64,000 bases of DNA from an uncultured Desulfobacter sp. Its GTDB lineage: Bacteria; Desulfobacterota; Desulfobacteria; Desulfobacterales; Desulfobacteraceae. The stretch spans positions 992,001 to 1,056,000 of the forward strand of contig NZ_OY761440.1 in the NCBI RefSeq assembly GCF_963664415.1, written 5' to 3'. Numbering within the stretch: the stretch's first letter is position 1; each line of letters starts with the position of its first letter. Position numbers and translations under genes: made by a program. Positions 33,360 through 43,094 of this stretch are shown here, one piece after another. A model generated the notes under the pieces. It worked only from the letters and a program-made list of their open reading frames with translations. It did no database searches and was not told the DNA's origin.

Positions 33360-34832
33360 TTAACGCAAGGCTTTCATGGCACCCATATATCCACGCAGTT
33401 TTTTACCCACAATTTCCACAGGATGGTTCCGGATGGCATCGTTGACCTGGATCAAACGAATATTGTCCACGCCGGTGTCTTCACAAGCCAAGCCTTTACC
33501 GATCACATCGGTATCCAAGCCAGCCATTAACTCTTTTAGCATGGGAACTGCGGAATGGGCAAACAAATAACAGCCGTATTCAGCCGTATCTGAAATCACC
33601 ACGTTCATTTCATACAATTTTTTCCTGGCAATGAGGTTGGAGATCAGGGGCACCTCATGCAGGGATTCGTAATATGCGGATTCGGCAATAATGCCGGCAG
33701 ACACCATGGTATCAAAGGCTAACTCCACGCCGGCCTTAATCATGGCAACCATGAGAATACCGTTGTTAAAATATTCCTGTTCCGGGATGTCCGCATCCTG
33801 GGATGTTGATTTTTCAAAGGCCGTATCCTGGGTCTGATCTCGCCATTTAAGCAGGTTGGCGTCATCATTGGCCCAGTCTTCCATCATAGTCTTTGAAAAA
33901 TGCCCTGTCATGATATCGTCCATGTGCTTGTTGTACAACGGTGTCCAGATCTCCTTGAGCTGTTCGCTCAATTCAAAGGCTTTAATTTTAGCCGGATTGG
34001 ACAGCCGGTCCATCATGTTGGTGATACCGCCGTGTTTCAACGCTTCGGTCACGGTTTCCCAGCCATACTGAACCAGTTTGGATGCGTATCCTTCATCCAT
34101 GCCGTTTTCAATCATTTTGTCATAACACAGCAGTGCGCCGGTCTGCAGTACTCCGCATAAAATAGTCTGCTCGCCCATGAGATCCGATTTTACTTCGGCA
34201 ACAAAGGAGGACTGCAGTACACCTGCTTTGTGACCGCCTGTGCCGGCCGCATAGGCTTTGGCAAGTTCAAGCCCCTCTCCTCTGGGGTCGTTTTCCCGGT
34301 GCACGGCAATCAGGGTGGGTACGCCAAACCCTCTTTTGTACTCTTCTCTGACTTCAGTACCCGGGGATTTGGGGGCTACCATGATAACGGTGAGGTCCTC
34401 TCTGATCTGCATGCCTTCTTCAACAATATTGAACCCGTGGGAATAGGAAAGGCAGGCATCCTTTTTCATCAAAGGCATAACCGATTCAATGACATTGGAG
34501 TGCTGTTTGTCCGGGGTCAGGTTGATGACCAGATCCGCTGTGGGCAGCATCTCTTCATAGGACCCCACGGCAAAACCGTTTTCCGTGGCATTTTTCCAGG
34601 ACTGGCGTTTCCCGGAGATGGCAGCTTCCCTTAACGTATAGGATACATCCAGACCGCTGTCTCTTAAATTGAGCCCCTGGTGCAGGCCCTGAGATCCGCA
34701 TCCAACAATCACAATTTTTTTTCCCTTGAGTGCCTCAACCCCGTTAAATTCAGAAGGGTCCATGAAACGGCACTGGGAGAGTTCTTCAAGTTGCAACCGT
34801 AATGGCAGAGTATTAAAATAATTGGTACCCAT
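33360..34832 (-). CDS. ilvC: ketol-acid reductoisomerase (class II)
   Basis: A protein of 490 residues, the long enterobacterial-type class II enzyme. The Rossmann motif KIVIVGCGSQGLHQGLNL is at about residue 37; MVAPKSPGTEVREEYKRGFG is in the N-terminal domain, and two knotted C-terminal domains follow. It converts acetolactate or acetohydroxybutyrate with NADPH and Mg to the dihydroxy acids of valine and isoleucine synthesis. AAGGAG precedes the start. It is divergent from an IlvY-type activator, as in E. coli. Confidence 0.97.
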   Translation of the reverse strand: MGTNYFNTLPLRLQLEELSQCRFMDPSEFNGVEALKGKKIVIVGCGSQGLHQGLNLRDSGLDVSYTLREAAISGKRQSWKNATENGFAVGSYEEMLPTADLVINLTPDKQHSNVIESVMPLMKKDACLSYSHGFNIVEEGMQIREDLTVIMVAPKSPGTEVREEYKRGFGVPTLIAVHRENDPRGEGLELAKAYAAGTGGHKAGVLQSSFVAEVKSDLMGEQTILCGVLQTGALLCYDKMIENGMDEGYASKLVQYGWETVTEALKHGGITNMMDRLSNPAKIKAFELSEQLKEIWTPLYNKHMDDIMTGHFSKTMMEDWANDDANLLKWRDQTQDTAFEKSTSQDADIPEQEYFNNGILMVAMIKAGVELAFDTMVSAGIIAESAYYESLHEVPLISNLIARKKLYEMNVVISDTAEYGCYLFAHSAVPMLKELMAGLDTDVIGKGLACEDTGVDNIRLIQVNDAIRNHPVEIVGKKLRGYMGAMKALR

Positions 34833-34853
34833 ATCTTGTCTCCTTAATTATAA

Positions 34854-34980
34854 TGTTTGAACGAGACCTCACCTATCTGTAGCGTTGCAAAAACAGATTG
34901 CAATCCCCACAACCACACGGTTATGCCAGTCACAAATTTTTTTTTAGGCCATACATCTGGGCAACTTCTCGTCCAAACAC
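34854..34980. repeat. 127-base palindromic repeat element, copy 1
   Basis: The ends are TGTTTGAACGAG and CTCGTCCAAACA, and the body is an imperfect palindrome containing CTATCTGTAGCGTTGC and GCCATACATCTGGGCAAC. A second copy with the same ends lies at 49002. This copy starts only 21 bases from the ilvC start codon, inside the ilvC-ilvY control region. Confidence 0.75.
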
Positions 34981-35124
34981 TAGGTAAGTGTTGTAAATAA
35001 AAATATTTATGGATTAAATCTTTCGTTGCGTCAAATGAATCATTTGCAATTTTATATTGCAGATACTGAAAGACTCTTTTAAAATACACCAAAACTCTGC
35101 AGTTGACCATATTAAGGCAAAAAA

Positions 35125-36006
35125 ATGGATATCCGCACCCTTGAATTATTTCACCACCTGGCCGGTTCCCTGCATTTCTCCCGGACAAGCCAGAGCTGCA
35201 ACATTTCGCCTTCGGCCTTGACCCGGGTGATCCAGCGATTGGAAACAGATGTGGGAAAACAGCTGTTTATCCGGGGCAACCGTTTTGTGGAACTGACCTA
35301 TGCCGGGCAGGTCTTTAAAAAATATGCAGAGGATGTACTTGGCCGTTTTGAACAGCTCCAGGGAGAGTTGTCAAAGGACGCAATTCTGTCCGGCCAGCTT
35401 TGTCTTTACGGCTCGGTGACAGCTGCATACAGTATTCTGCCCAGCTTTATCCCCCGCTATCGGGCCGTACACCCTGGGGTTCAAATCTACCTTGAAACAG
35501 GAGACCCGGCCCAGGCAATAGATCGACTGATGAACCGGGATGCCGATGCCGTCATTGCAGCTTTACCGGAAAAATCCGGTGGCCAGATCAGTTTTTTAAA
35601 CATGGCTGTCAGTCCCCTGGTCTTTATCGGGGCCAAACATTATCCCGAGGTCCTGGTGACAGACGATAACGGGGAGCCGGACTGGCAAAAATGTCCGTTG
35701 ATTCTTGCGGACAAAGGTTTAAGCCGGGAACGTATTGATCAATGGTTCATTGAAAATGCCGTGGTTCCAAGCATCTATTCCCAGGTCACAGGCCATGAAG
35801 CCATTATCGCCCTGGTAAACCTGGGATTCGGCATCGGCCTTGTGCCCCGGCTGGTGCTTGAAAAAAGCCCAATTTACCAAAATATTGTTGTACTGGACAA
35901 CATGCCGGAACTGCCCCCGTATGAAATCGTTCTTTGCACACGGGATGCAAACCTTTCCAATCCCCGGGTCCGGGCGCTGTGGGATATCGTTGCAGGGGTG
36001 TCTTGA
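35125..36006 (+). CDS. ilvY: LysR-family activator of ilvC
   Basis: A protein of 293 residues. The N-terminal HTH reads MDIRTLELFHHLAGSLHFSR, then NISPSALTRVIQRLETDVGK, the form typical of IlvY. The effector domain contains LPSFIPRYRAVHPGVQIYLE and GLGIGLVPR-like NLGFGIGLVPRLV. In E. coli, IlvY binds acetolactate and activates the divergent ilvC; the same gene order here supports this function. The 292-base intergenic region that it should read is partly occupied by a palindromic repeat. Confidence 0.93.
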   Translation: MDIRTLELFHHLAGSLHFSRTSQSCNISPSALTRVIQRLETDVGKQLFIRGNRFVELTYAGQVFKKYAEDVLGRFEQLQGELSKDAILSGQLCLYGSVTAAYSILPSFIPRYRAVHPGVQIYLETGDPAQAIDRLMNRDADAVIAALPEKSGGQISFLNMAVSPLVFIGAKHYPEVLVTDDNGEPDWQKCPLILADKGLSRERIDQWFIENAVVPSIYSQVTGHEAIIALVNLGFGIGLVPRLVLEKSPIYQNIVVLDNMPELPPYEIVLCTRDANLSNPRVRALWDIVAGVS

Positions 36007-36109
36007 CTTCGGTTTTAATATACTTAATGTTCTTCTAAGATTTTTACTGCAGTCATGCAAGCCAATTCATTAAGTACCAAACAGCCTCTAAAATCAGCAG
36101 GAAAAAATA

Positions 36110-37513
36110 TTGATTCATAAACAAAAAAAGAGACTCAAGTTAAGCGGTTGGTATTTAGTTGTTGTTTTTATCTGTGCGGTGGTTTTATCCGGTTTATATC
36201 CAAGCCATGTCTGGACAGCCCCAGAACCGTTGACCATTGCCTGTTATCAAAACTATCCGCCCTATTCCGATGTGGATGACCAAGGCAAGCCCCAGGGGAT
36301 GTTGATTGATTTCTGGCAGTTGTGGGCCCAAAAGAATCAGATATCCATAACCTTTGCCCCGGGCTCCCTGGCCCAGTGCCTTGAGCAGGTTAAAACCGGC
36401 CGGGCGGATTTTATGATCGGGATTTTTAAATCCGAAGCGCGTTCCGCTTTTATGGATTTTTCCAAATCGTTGATGTCGGTACATACCAACCTGTATATTC
36501 AACAGGATATGGATATTGATACCGTTGAGCAGCTGCCTGCCGATATTGAAGTCGGCGTGATCAAAGATGATTTTGCAGTCTCTTTTTTTCACACCCGCTA
36601 TCCAAACGTAAAGGTTCAGCAGTTCCCCAGCGCCAAAGCCATCCTGGAATATGCCATGGCAGGAAAAATAAAAGCCTTTGCCCTGGATTTTCCCAATGCG
36701 GTTGTACTGATGGCTGAACATAATTCCCTGGAAGAATTTAAGAATTTAAAAACATTGTATACTGAAAAACTCAGAGCCGGTGTGGCCAAAGGCAATAAAG
36801 AACTTCTGGAAAAAATTGACAAGGGAATTACAGCCATACCGGAAAAAGAGCTCCAGGCACTCTACAATAAATGGGGAATTGCCCCCAGACCCTTTATTCT
36901 GAAGCACTGGGGCCTGCTGGCAGGAACGGTTGTTATGCTCCTTGCCGGCTGCATATTTTTCGGGATCTATGTATTCAAGCTCAAATCCAGAATTCAAAAG
37001 ATGAAACAGGTTGCTCCGTCTCTTGATATGGAGGAATGGAAACAACTCATTTCAAGCGGTGAAAACGACACAGTGGAATTCAAGTCATCCCTTCGATGGA
37101 GTATCAAAGAAGAAAAAGTTGATAAGCGCCTGGAGGCCGTTGTGGTAAAAACATTGTCTGCATTTATGAATGCCCGGGGCGGCACCCTGTTCATCGGGAT
37201 TAACGATGCCGGCGAACCTGTGGGCATTGAACCGGACTACAAAACTTTCCAGAGAAAACCCAATCAGGACGGATTTATGCTCAAACTATCTGATCTGATT
37301 TCCAAAAACCTGGGTGCCCAAAGTCATAAATTCATTGTTTCCGATATCCAGGCCATGGCCGGAAAAGATGTATGCAGGATACGGGTATCGCCTTCGGACC
37401 GGCCCGTCTTTATCACAGACCAGGGCAAAGAAGCATTCTACATTCGGGCCGGGGCGTCTTCCATTCCCCTTGGCATGAGCCAGGCCCATGAATATATCAG
37501 CTCCCGCTGGTAA
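36110..37513 (+). CDS. solute-binding sensor fused to an AlbA_2 (Schlafen-type) domain
   Basis: A protein of 467 residues starting at TTG 36110; no ATG exists before the signal region. An N-terminal signal/membrane helix (about 8-32) leads to a periplasmic SBP_bac_3 domain (about 38-260: ACYQNYPPYSDVDDQGKPQG, RADFMIGIFKSEARSAFMDF). A second membrane helix (about 268-290) and a cytoplasmic AlbA_2/AAA_4 domain follow (about 310-460: SSGENDTVEFKSSLR, LSAFMNARGGTLFIGINDAG). It looks like a one-component receptor with an unusual output domain. It may sense an amino acid; the output is unknown. Confidence 0.82.
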   Translation: MIHKQKKRLKLSGWYLVVVFICAVVLSGLYPSHVWTAPEPLTIACYQNYPPYSDVDDQGKPQGMLIDFWQLWAQKNQISITFAPGSLAQCLEQVKTGRADFMIGIFKSEARSAFMDFSKSLMSVHTNLYIQQDMDIDTVEQLPADIEVGVIKDDFAVSFFHTRYPNVKVQQFPSAKAILEYAMAGKIKAFALDFPNAVVLMAEHNSLEEFKNLKTLYTEKLRAGVAKGNKELLEKIDKGITAIPEKELQALYNKWGIAPRPFILKHWGLLAGTVVMLLAGCIFFGIYVFKLKSRIQKMKQVAPSLDMEEWKQLISSGENDTVEFKSSLRWSIKEEKVDKRLEAVVVKTLSAFMNARGGTLFIGINDAGEPVGIEPDYKTFQRKPNQDGFMLKLSDLISKNLGAQSHKFIVSDIQAMAGKDVCRIRVSPSDRPVFITDQGKEAFYIRAGASSIPLGMSQAHEYISSRW

Positions 37514-37523
37514 CCCAAAGCGT

Positions 37524-38129
37524 CTATTTTCGTTTAAACGAAAGAAAAATGGCCATGGGGTTTACCGTTTCATAATAGATCAGGGTGGATTGGTCCCGGG
37601 CAGTCTGTATCTTTGTGGAAAATGCCGCTTCGTTTTCCATTGTCAACGGCGTCTTATCCGGAAAATAAATATCGGAATAGTATTCGGGATCATAGGGCGA
37701 TAATACGACCTGCTTTGGTGTATCCGCAGCCAAGACATGGCAGGGTATGAAAAATTCATAACAGACGATGCCGTCATCAAGCCATGCATTAAATGCCTTG
37801 ATGAACTTTACCTCAAAGGGCTTTCCGTCTATTCTGACATGGATATAATAATTGTACGGGGCGATATATCCAAAGGCTTTTTCCTTAATCACCGCCACTT
37901 CTTGGGCATCCAGGACCTGATTATGGTCCGAGTCAAAATCCTCGCTGATCATGACGGAAAACATCTCGTCAAAGGTCCAGCTCACCCTGAAACCGGCCAA
38001 CCCCTTATCATCAAAAACAAAATCAGTACGCTGTGAAATGAACACATGGGGATGGGAAAGCCCGGGAAAAGGAAACAGAAGAATAAAAAAAACGAGCTGT
38101 AAGCAAAAAAAACAATTGAGTCGGAACAT
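37524..38129 (-). CDS. DUF1007-family periplasmic protein
   Basis: A protein of 201 residues with an N-terminal signal (about 1-26, cleaved before HPHVF). The mature start HPHVFISQRTDFVFDDKGLA and the motif VSWTFDEMFS are hallmarks of DUF1007, often linked to metal (zinc or nickel) or cobalamin-type transport gene sets. The acidic segment DSDHNQVLDAQEV resembles an EF-hand-like loop. No transporter is adjacent here, and it converges with the sensor fusion gene. Confidence 0.88.
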   Translation of the reverse strand: MFRLNCFFCLQLVFFILLFPFPGLSHPHVFISQRTDFVFDDKGLAGFRVSWTFDEMFSVMISEDFDSDHNQVLDAQEVAVIKEKAFGYIAPYNYYIHVRIDGKPFEVKFIKAFNAWLDDGIVCYEFFIPCHVLAADTPKQVVLSPYDPEYYSDIYFPDKTPLTMENEAAFSTKIQTARDQSTLIYYETVNPMAIFLSFKRK

Positions 38130-38396
38130 AAGATGTAAATGCTGTTATGTGTATTAAATTTTTTCTTAATTTATATATGTATCGGGCAGTATTTTCAAGG
38201 CAGCGTATCAGGGCAATACCCTGGACTTTGAGTCAGTGCATGTTCATGGTGAAAGACGGCCCAAACATGCCCGACAGATCAAGGCGCAAAGAGCCTTGAA
38301 CTCTTGAAGTTTGAAAATATAGATTTATACTTCATCGAAGTTTGAGCGAAAACAAAGACCCAACCGGCTATTACAAAGCCATCGGAGACCACAGAT
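38130..38396. other. intergenic region
   Basis: No gene is supported. It is the shared upstream region of the divergent DUF1007 and ParB-like genes. A loose inverted pair (CTTGAAGTTTGA / TTCATCGAAGTTTGAG) is present but not convincing as a site. Confidence 0.5.
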
Positions 38397-39164
38397 ATGG
38401 CACAAGAAAACCCCCTTCATATAGGAAAAATAATGGAATTAAACACAACTTTTGTAAGCCCTGACACCTTGAGTACCCGTAAACCCTTTAAAAAACTGTT
38501 TCCCATCCAGGAAGAGACCCTGGCAGCCATCAGCCAGAACATGGAGGTCAATGGGTTTGACCCCGTATTTCCCCTGGTTGTCTGGAAAGAGGAAAATGTA
38601 CTGGTGGACGGTCACACCCGATTTACAGCAGCCCAAAACACCCAGCTGAATCAAGTGCCGGTGGTATATAAATCCTTTGAGGACGAGGATGACGCCCTGC
38701 TTTACAGCTTTCATGCCCAGCGGAACCGGCGCAACATGTCTGACGATGATATTGTTAAGTGCCTGGCGCTTTTGGATAATATACACAAAAAAGATGCAAC
38801 GGGTGAAAAAAGCACGCGCAAGGCGGAAAACGAAATCCGGGCCAAAGAGCTGGGCATCAGCCCCCAGAAGGTGGACAAAGCCAGAAAGGTAATGGAACAC
38901 GGCAGCCCCGACATCCAGGAACAGGTCCAGGCCGGAGAAAAATCCATTAACAAGGCCTTTAACGAAGTCCAGGCCCAGCGCCGTGAAAGCGGCGAAATTA
39001 AAGGCAGGGAGACCGACGGGCTTGGGCTTTCTGCAAAGTACACCCAGTCCCTGGGAAAATTTCTCAAAGAGTTGACCCGCATCCGGGAGCAGGGATGGCA
39101 GGAGGTCAGCCGGGAAAAAGCGGTAGCAGATATTGAAGCGATACTTGACCTGATCAAAAACTAA
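38397..39164 (+). CDS. ParB N-terminal-domain protein
   Basis: A protein of 255 residues (ATG 38433 is an alternative start). The ParB/Srx fold lies at about 18-110, with PLVVWKEENVLVDGHTRFTA and the conserved ALLYSFHAQRNRRNMSDDD. A KorB-like HTH region with AKELGISPQKVDKARKVMEH follows (about 145-170). It is not next to parA or a centromere, so it is more likely a ParB-like regulator or a mobile-element adaptor than the chromosome partition protein. Confidence 0.8.
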   Translation: MAQENPLHIGKIMELNTTFVSPDTLSTRKPFKKLFPIQEETLAAISQNMEVNGFDPVFPLVVWKEENVLVDGHTRFTAAQNTQLNQVPVVYKSFEDEDDALLYSFHAQRNRRNMSDDDIVKCLALLDNIHKKDATGEKSTRKAENEIRAKELGISPQKVDKARKVMEHGSPDIQEQVQAGEKSINKAFNEVQAQRRESGEIKGRETDGLGLSAKYTQSLGKFLKELTRIREQGWQEVSREKAVADIEAILDLIKN

Positions 39165-39207
39165 GCGCCTTAAAAGAAAAATAATATTAGGTACACTTTT
39201 CGATTTT

Positions 39208-41271
39208 ATGTTAAATTTATTTTTTTCGTATTTCTATTTTCAAACTCATACGCAGGATCGGGGCGAAGATAACGCCCCATCAAAAACATTCATTAACAAA
39301 AATAGTAAAGGTTCTCGGTGCCTAAAACTATTGTTAAAATCATTATTAAATATAATTAAAGCGTTTAGGCTCCTATCGCCTAAAAACAAAAATTTAAATT
39401 CCGAAGAGGAATTTTATTCTGCTTTCAACGCAATGAAGTCCGGCGTATGGATTATTGACAAAGAGCAGCGTATCCTTAAATCCAACAAGGCTGCCGAGCG
39501 TTTATTCAATCAAAACAATGTGGAAATAATCGGCAAAAAATGCTGGAAAATTGTTCATGGGACTGACCAACCCATTAAAGAGTGCCCTCTTTTAAAAGCC
39601 GGCCAGAGCTTGCAGCAAGAATCAATGGAACTTCAAATTAATGACCGATGGTTTGAGGTTGTTGTAGACCCGATTCTCGATTCCTGTGGGAAACCCTCAA
39701 AGTATATTCACATCATCACTGATATTACAGATTCCAAAATGGCGGCGGCTGAACTTTCTGTACAATCGCAAAGAATAAAAACCTTTTTCAATTCCATCAA
39801 CGACGCAATATTTATTCATCCTTTGAAACAAGAGGGATTTGAACCATTTGTTGAAGTTAATGATATCGCATGTAAACGATATGGGTATACCCATGATGAA
39901 TTAATGAAGCTTTCAGCTCCTGACATAACGGCCAGGCCTGATGTTAACGGGCATGCAGCCCCCGATTGCAGGAAAACATTGCTTGAAAAAAGGCAGCTGG
40001 TTTTTGAAACGTCCCATATCAAAAAATCGGGTGAGACATTCCCCGTTGAAATAAATTCAAATATCTTCCATCAAAATGGAAAGCCATACATTCTTGCCGT
40101 TGTTCGGGATATTACCAATCGCAAAATTGCAGAAAAAGAGCTGCGAAAAAGTGAACAGGCATTTCGAAATCTGTTTGATAATCATACAGCAGTAAAACTC
40201 ATTATTGATCCGGATACAGGCCGGATTGTTTCGGCGAACAAGGCTGCAGGAGATTTTTATGGATGGCCTTGCACAACACTTACACAAATGAATATTAATC
40301 AAATCAACATAAAACCACCTGATGAAATTAAAAAATTGATGGAAAATGCAAAGATTCAGGAACGCATTCTGTTTAATTTTCAGCACCGATTGGCCGACGG
40401 CTCAATACGTGACGTTGAGGTATTCAGCAGCGGTGTCGAGATAAACGGACGACAATATCTGCACTCTATTATTCATGACATCACTGAACAAAAAAAAGCG
40501 GCGAAAGATATGGAGGAACTTCGGATTCAAAATTGGCACCTCAAAAAACAGGAAAGTCTCAGCCGCATGGCCGGGGCCATTGCTCACCACTTCAACAATC
40601 ACCTGATGGGCATTATGGGCAATCTGGAGCTGAGCCTTAAATCAATTGATAGGGGGGACTCCCCCCTTAAAAATATTACAAAATCCATGCAAACTGCTCA
40701 AAATGCAGCCAAAATTAATGGGTTGATGCTCACCTATCTTGGAAAAAACACATTGGGAAAAATGCAAATAGATATGAGCAAGGTCTGCAGTATGACCCTG
40801 CCTCTCCTGAGGGCCTCATTGCCTGTAAATATTGTTCTGGAAGCCGATTTCCCAGCCCAGGGTCCCATGGTCTATGGGAATGAAAATCAAATTCAGCAGC
40901 TTGTCACCAACCTTGTTACCAATGCCGCCGAGTCCTATCCAAAAAAGGGCACCATCTATCTTAATGTAAAGGTCGTCTTCGCCACCGATATACCCAAAAA
41001 GTATCGCTTCCCTGTGGATTGGCAGCCGGATCACGATGACTATGCCTGTATAACGGTTGCTGACTTCGGATATGGAATTGAGGCACAGAACATCGAAAAA
41101 ATATTCGATCCGTTTTTTTCGACCAAGGCCACCGGGAGAGGTCTTGATTTACCTGTTGTTCTGGGGATTGCGCAAGCAAACAATGGCGTTATTACGGTAG
41201 AAAGCAAACTTGGTGAGGGCAGTACTTTTCGATTCTTCACCCCGGTGGTGGCGCAGTCAAATTCACAATAG
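39208..41271 (+). CDS. PAS-domain sensor histidine kinase
   Basis: A protein of up to 687 residues. Three PAS domains (about 70-180, 190-305, 315-425) carry the usual links IHIITDITDSK, LAVVRDITNRK and LHSIIHDITEQK. The kinase core follows: phospho-acceptor MAGAIAHHFNNHLMGIMGNL at about 454, N box (NLVTNAAESY, about 570), and G boxes (FGYGIEAQN, STKATGRGLDLPV, about 615-655). The H box HHFNN marks the group of kinases related to hybrid PAS sensors. No response regulator is encoded beside it. No membrane span is evident. Confidence 0.9.
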   Translation: MLNLFFSYFYFQTHTQDRGEDNAPSKTFINKNSKGSRCLKLLLKSLLNIIKAFRLLSPKNKNLNSEEEFYSAFNAMKSGVWIIDKEQRILKSNKAAERLFNQNNVEIIGKKCWKIVHGTDQPIKECPLLKAGQSLQQESMELQINDRWFEVVVDPILDSCGKPSKYIHIITDITDSKMAAAELSVQSQRIKTFFNSINDAIFIHPLKQEGFEPFVEVNDIACKRYGYTHDELMKLSAPDITARPDVNGHAAPDCRKTLLEKRQLVFETSHIKKSGETFPVEINSNIFHQNGKPYILAVVRDITNRKIAEKELRKSEQAFRNLFDNHTAVKLIIDPDTGRIVSANKAAGDFYGWPCTTLTQMNINQINIKPPDEIKKLMENAKIQERILFNFQHRLADGSIRDVEVFSSGVEINGRQYLHSIIHDITEQKKAAKDMEELRIQNWHLKKQESLSRMAGAIAHHFNNHLMGIMGNLELSLKSIDRGDSPLKNITKSMQTAQNAAKINGLMLTYLGKNTLGKMQIDMSKVCSMTLPLLRASLPVNIVLEADFPAQGPMVYGNENQIQQLVTNLVTNAAESYPKKGTIYLNVKVVFATDIPKKYRFPVDWQPDHDDYACITVADFGYGIEAQNIEKIFDPFFSTKATGRGLDLPVVLGIAQANNGVITVESKLGEGSTFRFFTPVVAQSNSQ

Positions 41272-41467
41272 TTAATGTCTGCACCAAAAACTGGAAATTT
41301 GCGTCGGACTTGTACTCGGCAAAATTTACGGTTTTCGGTCGGTCACATTAGTTAAATCTTGACAGAGTTTGTTTCCCCTTATAAAAACGACTGACTTGTT
41401 TCTTTTTACAGAAACATAGTTGCACAATAAATTAATAACTATTTAATAAAACAAGGAATCGGATCAT

Positions 41468-42841
41468 ATGCCCACTAAAATTTTTTTAACCGAAGATGAA
41501 ATCCCCCGCCAGTGGTATAACCTGGCTGCAGACCTGCCCGGTACCATCAACCCGCCCCTGGGACAAGATGGCAAACCCATCAATCCGGATATGCTGGCCG
41601 CCGTATTTCCCATGAACCTGATCGAACAGGAGATGTCCCAACAGCGCTGGATCGATATCCCCGAGGGGATTCTGGATCTACTGTACCGGTGGCGGCCCTC
41701 TCCACTGCACCGGGCCATACACCTGGAAAAGGCGTTGGGTACACCGGCAAAAATTTTCTATAAAAACGAAAGTGTCTCCCCGGCCGGCAGCCATAAACCC
41801 AATACTGCCGTGGCCCAGGCCTGGTACAATAAAGAGTTCGGCATCAAACGTTTGACCACGGAAACCGGTGCCGGCCAGTGGGGGTCTGCCCTATCCCATG
41901 CCTGCGCCCTTCTGGGCATGGAGTGCAAGGTGTTCATGGTCAGGATCAGTTTTGACCAAAAACCGTTCAGAAAGTCACTTATGCAGACCTGGGGCGGAGA
42001 ATGTATTGCAAGTCCGTCAAATGAAACCCAGGTAGGCCGGGACATCCTGGCAAAAATGCCCGACACGCCCGGGTCATTAGGCATTGCCATTTCAGAGGCC
42101 ATTGAAGCGGCCCTCAGTGATGAAACCGGCAAGACCCGGTATTCGCTGGGCTCCGTACTCAACCATGTCATGCTGCACCAGACCATTATCGGACTTGAAG
42201 CAAAAAAACAGCTGGACAAGTTCGGAATAAAGAAAGTGGACACCGTGATCGGCTGTGCCGGCGGCGGTTCCAATTTTGCCGGCCTGGCCTTCCCCTTTGT
42301 CCTGGATAAAATCAACGGGGCGGATATTGAGATCATTCCCGTGGAGCCGGCCTCCTGTCCAACGCTTACGGCAACCCCGTTTTCCTATGACTTCGGGGAC
42401 GTGGCCCAGATGACGCCCATGCTGCCCATGCACTCTTTAGGGCATAAATTCATCCCGGCCCCCATCCATGCCGGCGGATTAAGATACCACGGCATGGCGC
42501 CCCTGGTTTCCCATGCCGTGGAAGCCGGGTTAATGAGCCCCATGGCCATCAAACAGCTGGAATGTTATGAGGCCGGCCTCATGTTTGCCCGCACAGAAGG
42601 CCTGGTTGTGGCCCCTGAAACCTGTCATGCCGTGGCCTGCGCCATCCGATCCGCCAAGCAGGCCAAAGAAGAAGGAAAGGAAAAAACCATTATATTCAAC
42701 TTGTCAGGTCATGGGCTCATGGATCTGGCCGGGTATGAAAAATTCATGGCAGGAGAACTCCAGGATATTGTCATGTCTGCCCAGGATGTGAAGGAATCCA
42801 GGGGGATCAGCATTGACGGGTATCCTGTGCCCACAATTTAA
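41468..42841 (+). CDS. trpB: tryptophan synthase beta-like protein, TrpB2 type
   Basis: A protein of 457 residues, longer than TrpB1. The PLP lysine is in SPAGSHKPNTAVAQAWYNK (about 104), the glutamate region in TETGAGQWGSALSHA, and the glycine-rich phosphate loop in VIGCAGGGSNFAGL (about 263). TrpB2 enzymes join indole and serine to make tryptophan, often without a TrpA partner, and may salvage indole. No other trp gene is adjacent. An inverted repeat (TGTTTCT / AGAAACA) lies upstream at about 41397-41417. Confidence 0.93.
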   Translation: MPTKIFLTEDEIPRQWYNLAADLPGTINPPLGQDGKPINPDMLAAVFPMNLIEQEMSQQRWIDIPEGILDLLYRWRPSPLHRAIHLEKALGTPAKIFYKNESVSPAGSHKPNTAVAQAWYNKEFGIKRLTTETGAGQWGSALSHACALLGMECKVFMVRISFDQKPFRKSLMQTWGGECIASPSNETQVGRDILAKMPDTPGSLGIAISEAIEAALSDETGKTRYSLGSVLNHVMLHQTIIGLEAKKQLDKFGIKKVDTVIGCAGGGSNFAGLAFPFVLDKINGADIEIIPVEPASCPTLTATPFSYDFGDVAQMTPMLPMHSLGHKFIPAPIHAGGLRYHGMAPLVSHAVEAGLMSPMAIKQLECYEAGLMFARTEGLVVAPETCHAVACAIRSAKQAKEEGKEKTIIFNLSGHGLMDLAGYEKFMAGELQDIVMSAQDVKESRGISIDGYPVPTI

Positions 42842-42851
42842 TCTGCTCAAA

Positions 42852-42890
42852 TCCAGCATCTACCCCGGCTGTATCGGGATAGATGCTGGA
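42852..42890 (+). terminator. hairpin after trpB
   Basis: Perfect 11-base arms TCCAGCATCTA / TAGATGCTGGA close a loop, just downstream of the trpB stop. A tail rich in A rather than T follows on the plus strand. Confidence 0.6.
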
Positions 42891-43029
42891 AAAACAGGTA
42901 ATTATTTCCTTTCCGATCTTTTTAGGGGAAATTCCTGCCCGATAACGGTAATAGTCTTAATTTCAGACAGGACACTTCACATCAATAACATACTGAAAAC
43001 ATATAATATATTATCACAACTCAATTATT

Positions 43030-43045
43030 TGGCATGATGGTTGCT
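43030..43045 (+). promoter_or_regulatory. sigma-54 promoter for fliK
   Basis: TGGCATGATGGTTGCT fits the -24/-12 consensus TGGCAYRNNNNTTGCW at every defined position. It lies 50 bases before the fliK start. Confidence 0.88.
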
Positions 43046-43094
43046 TTTTTTGACAATCAAACGAATGAAAAGCCCAATAAATTAAAGGTGACTC

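Noticed and set aside
38397..39164. Chromosome partition ParB near the replication origin
   Set aside because: No parA, parS-like cluster or origin genes are adjacent; only the ParB fold is supported.
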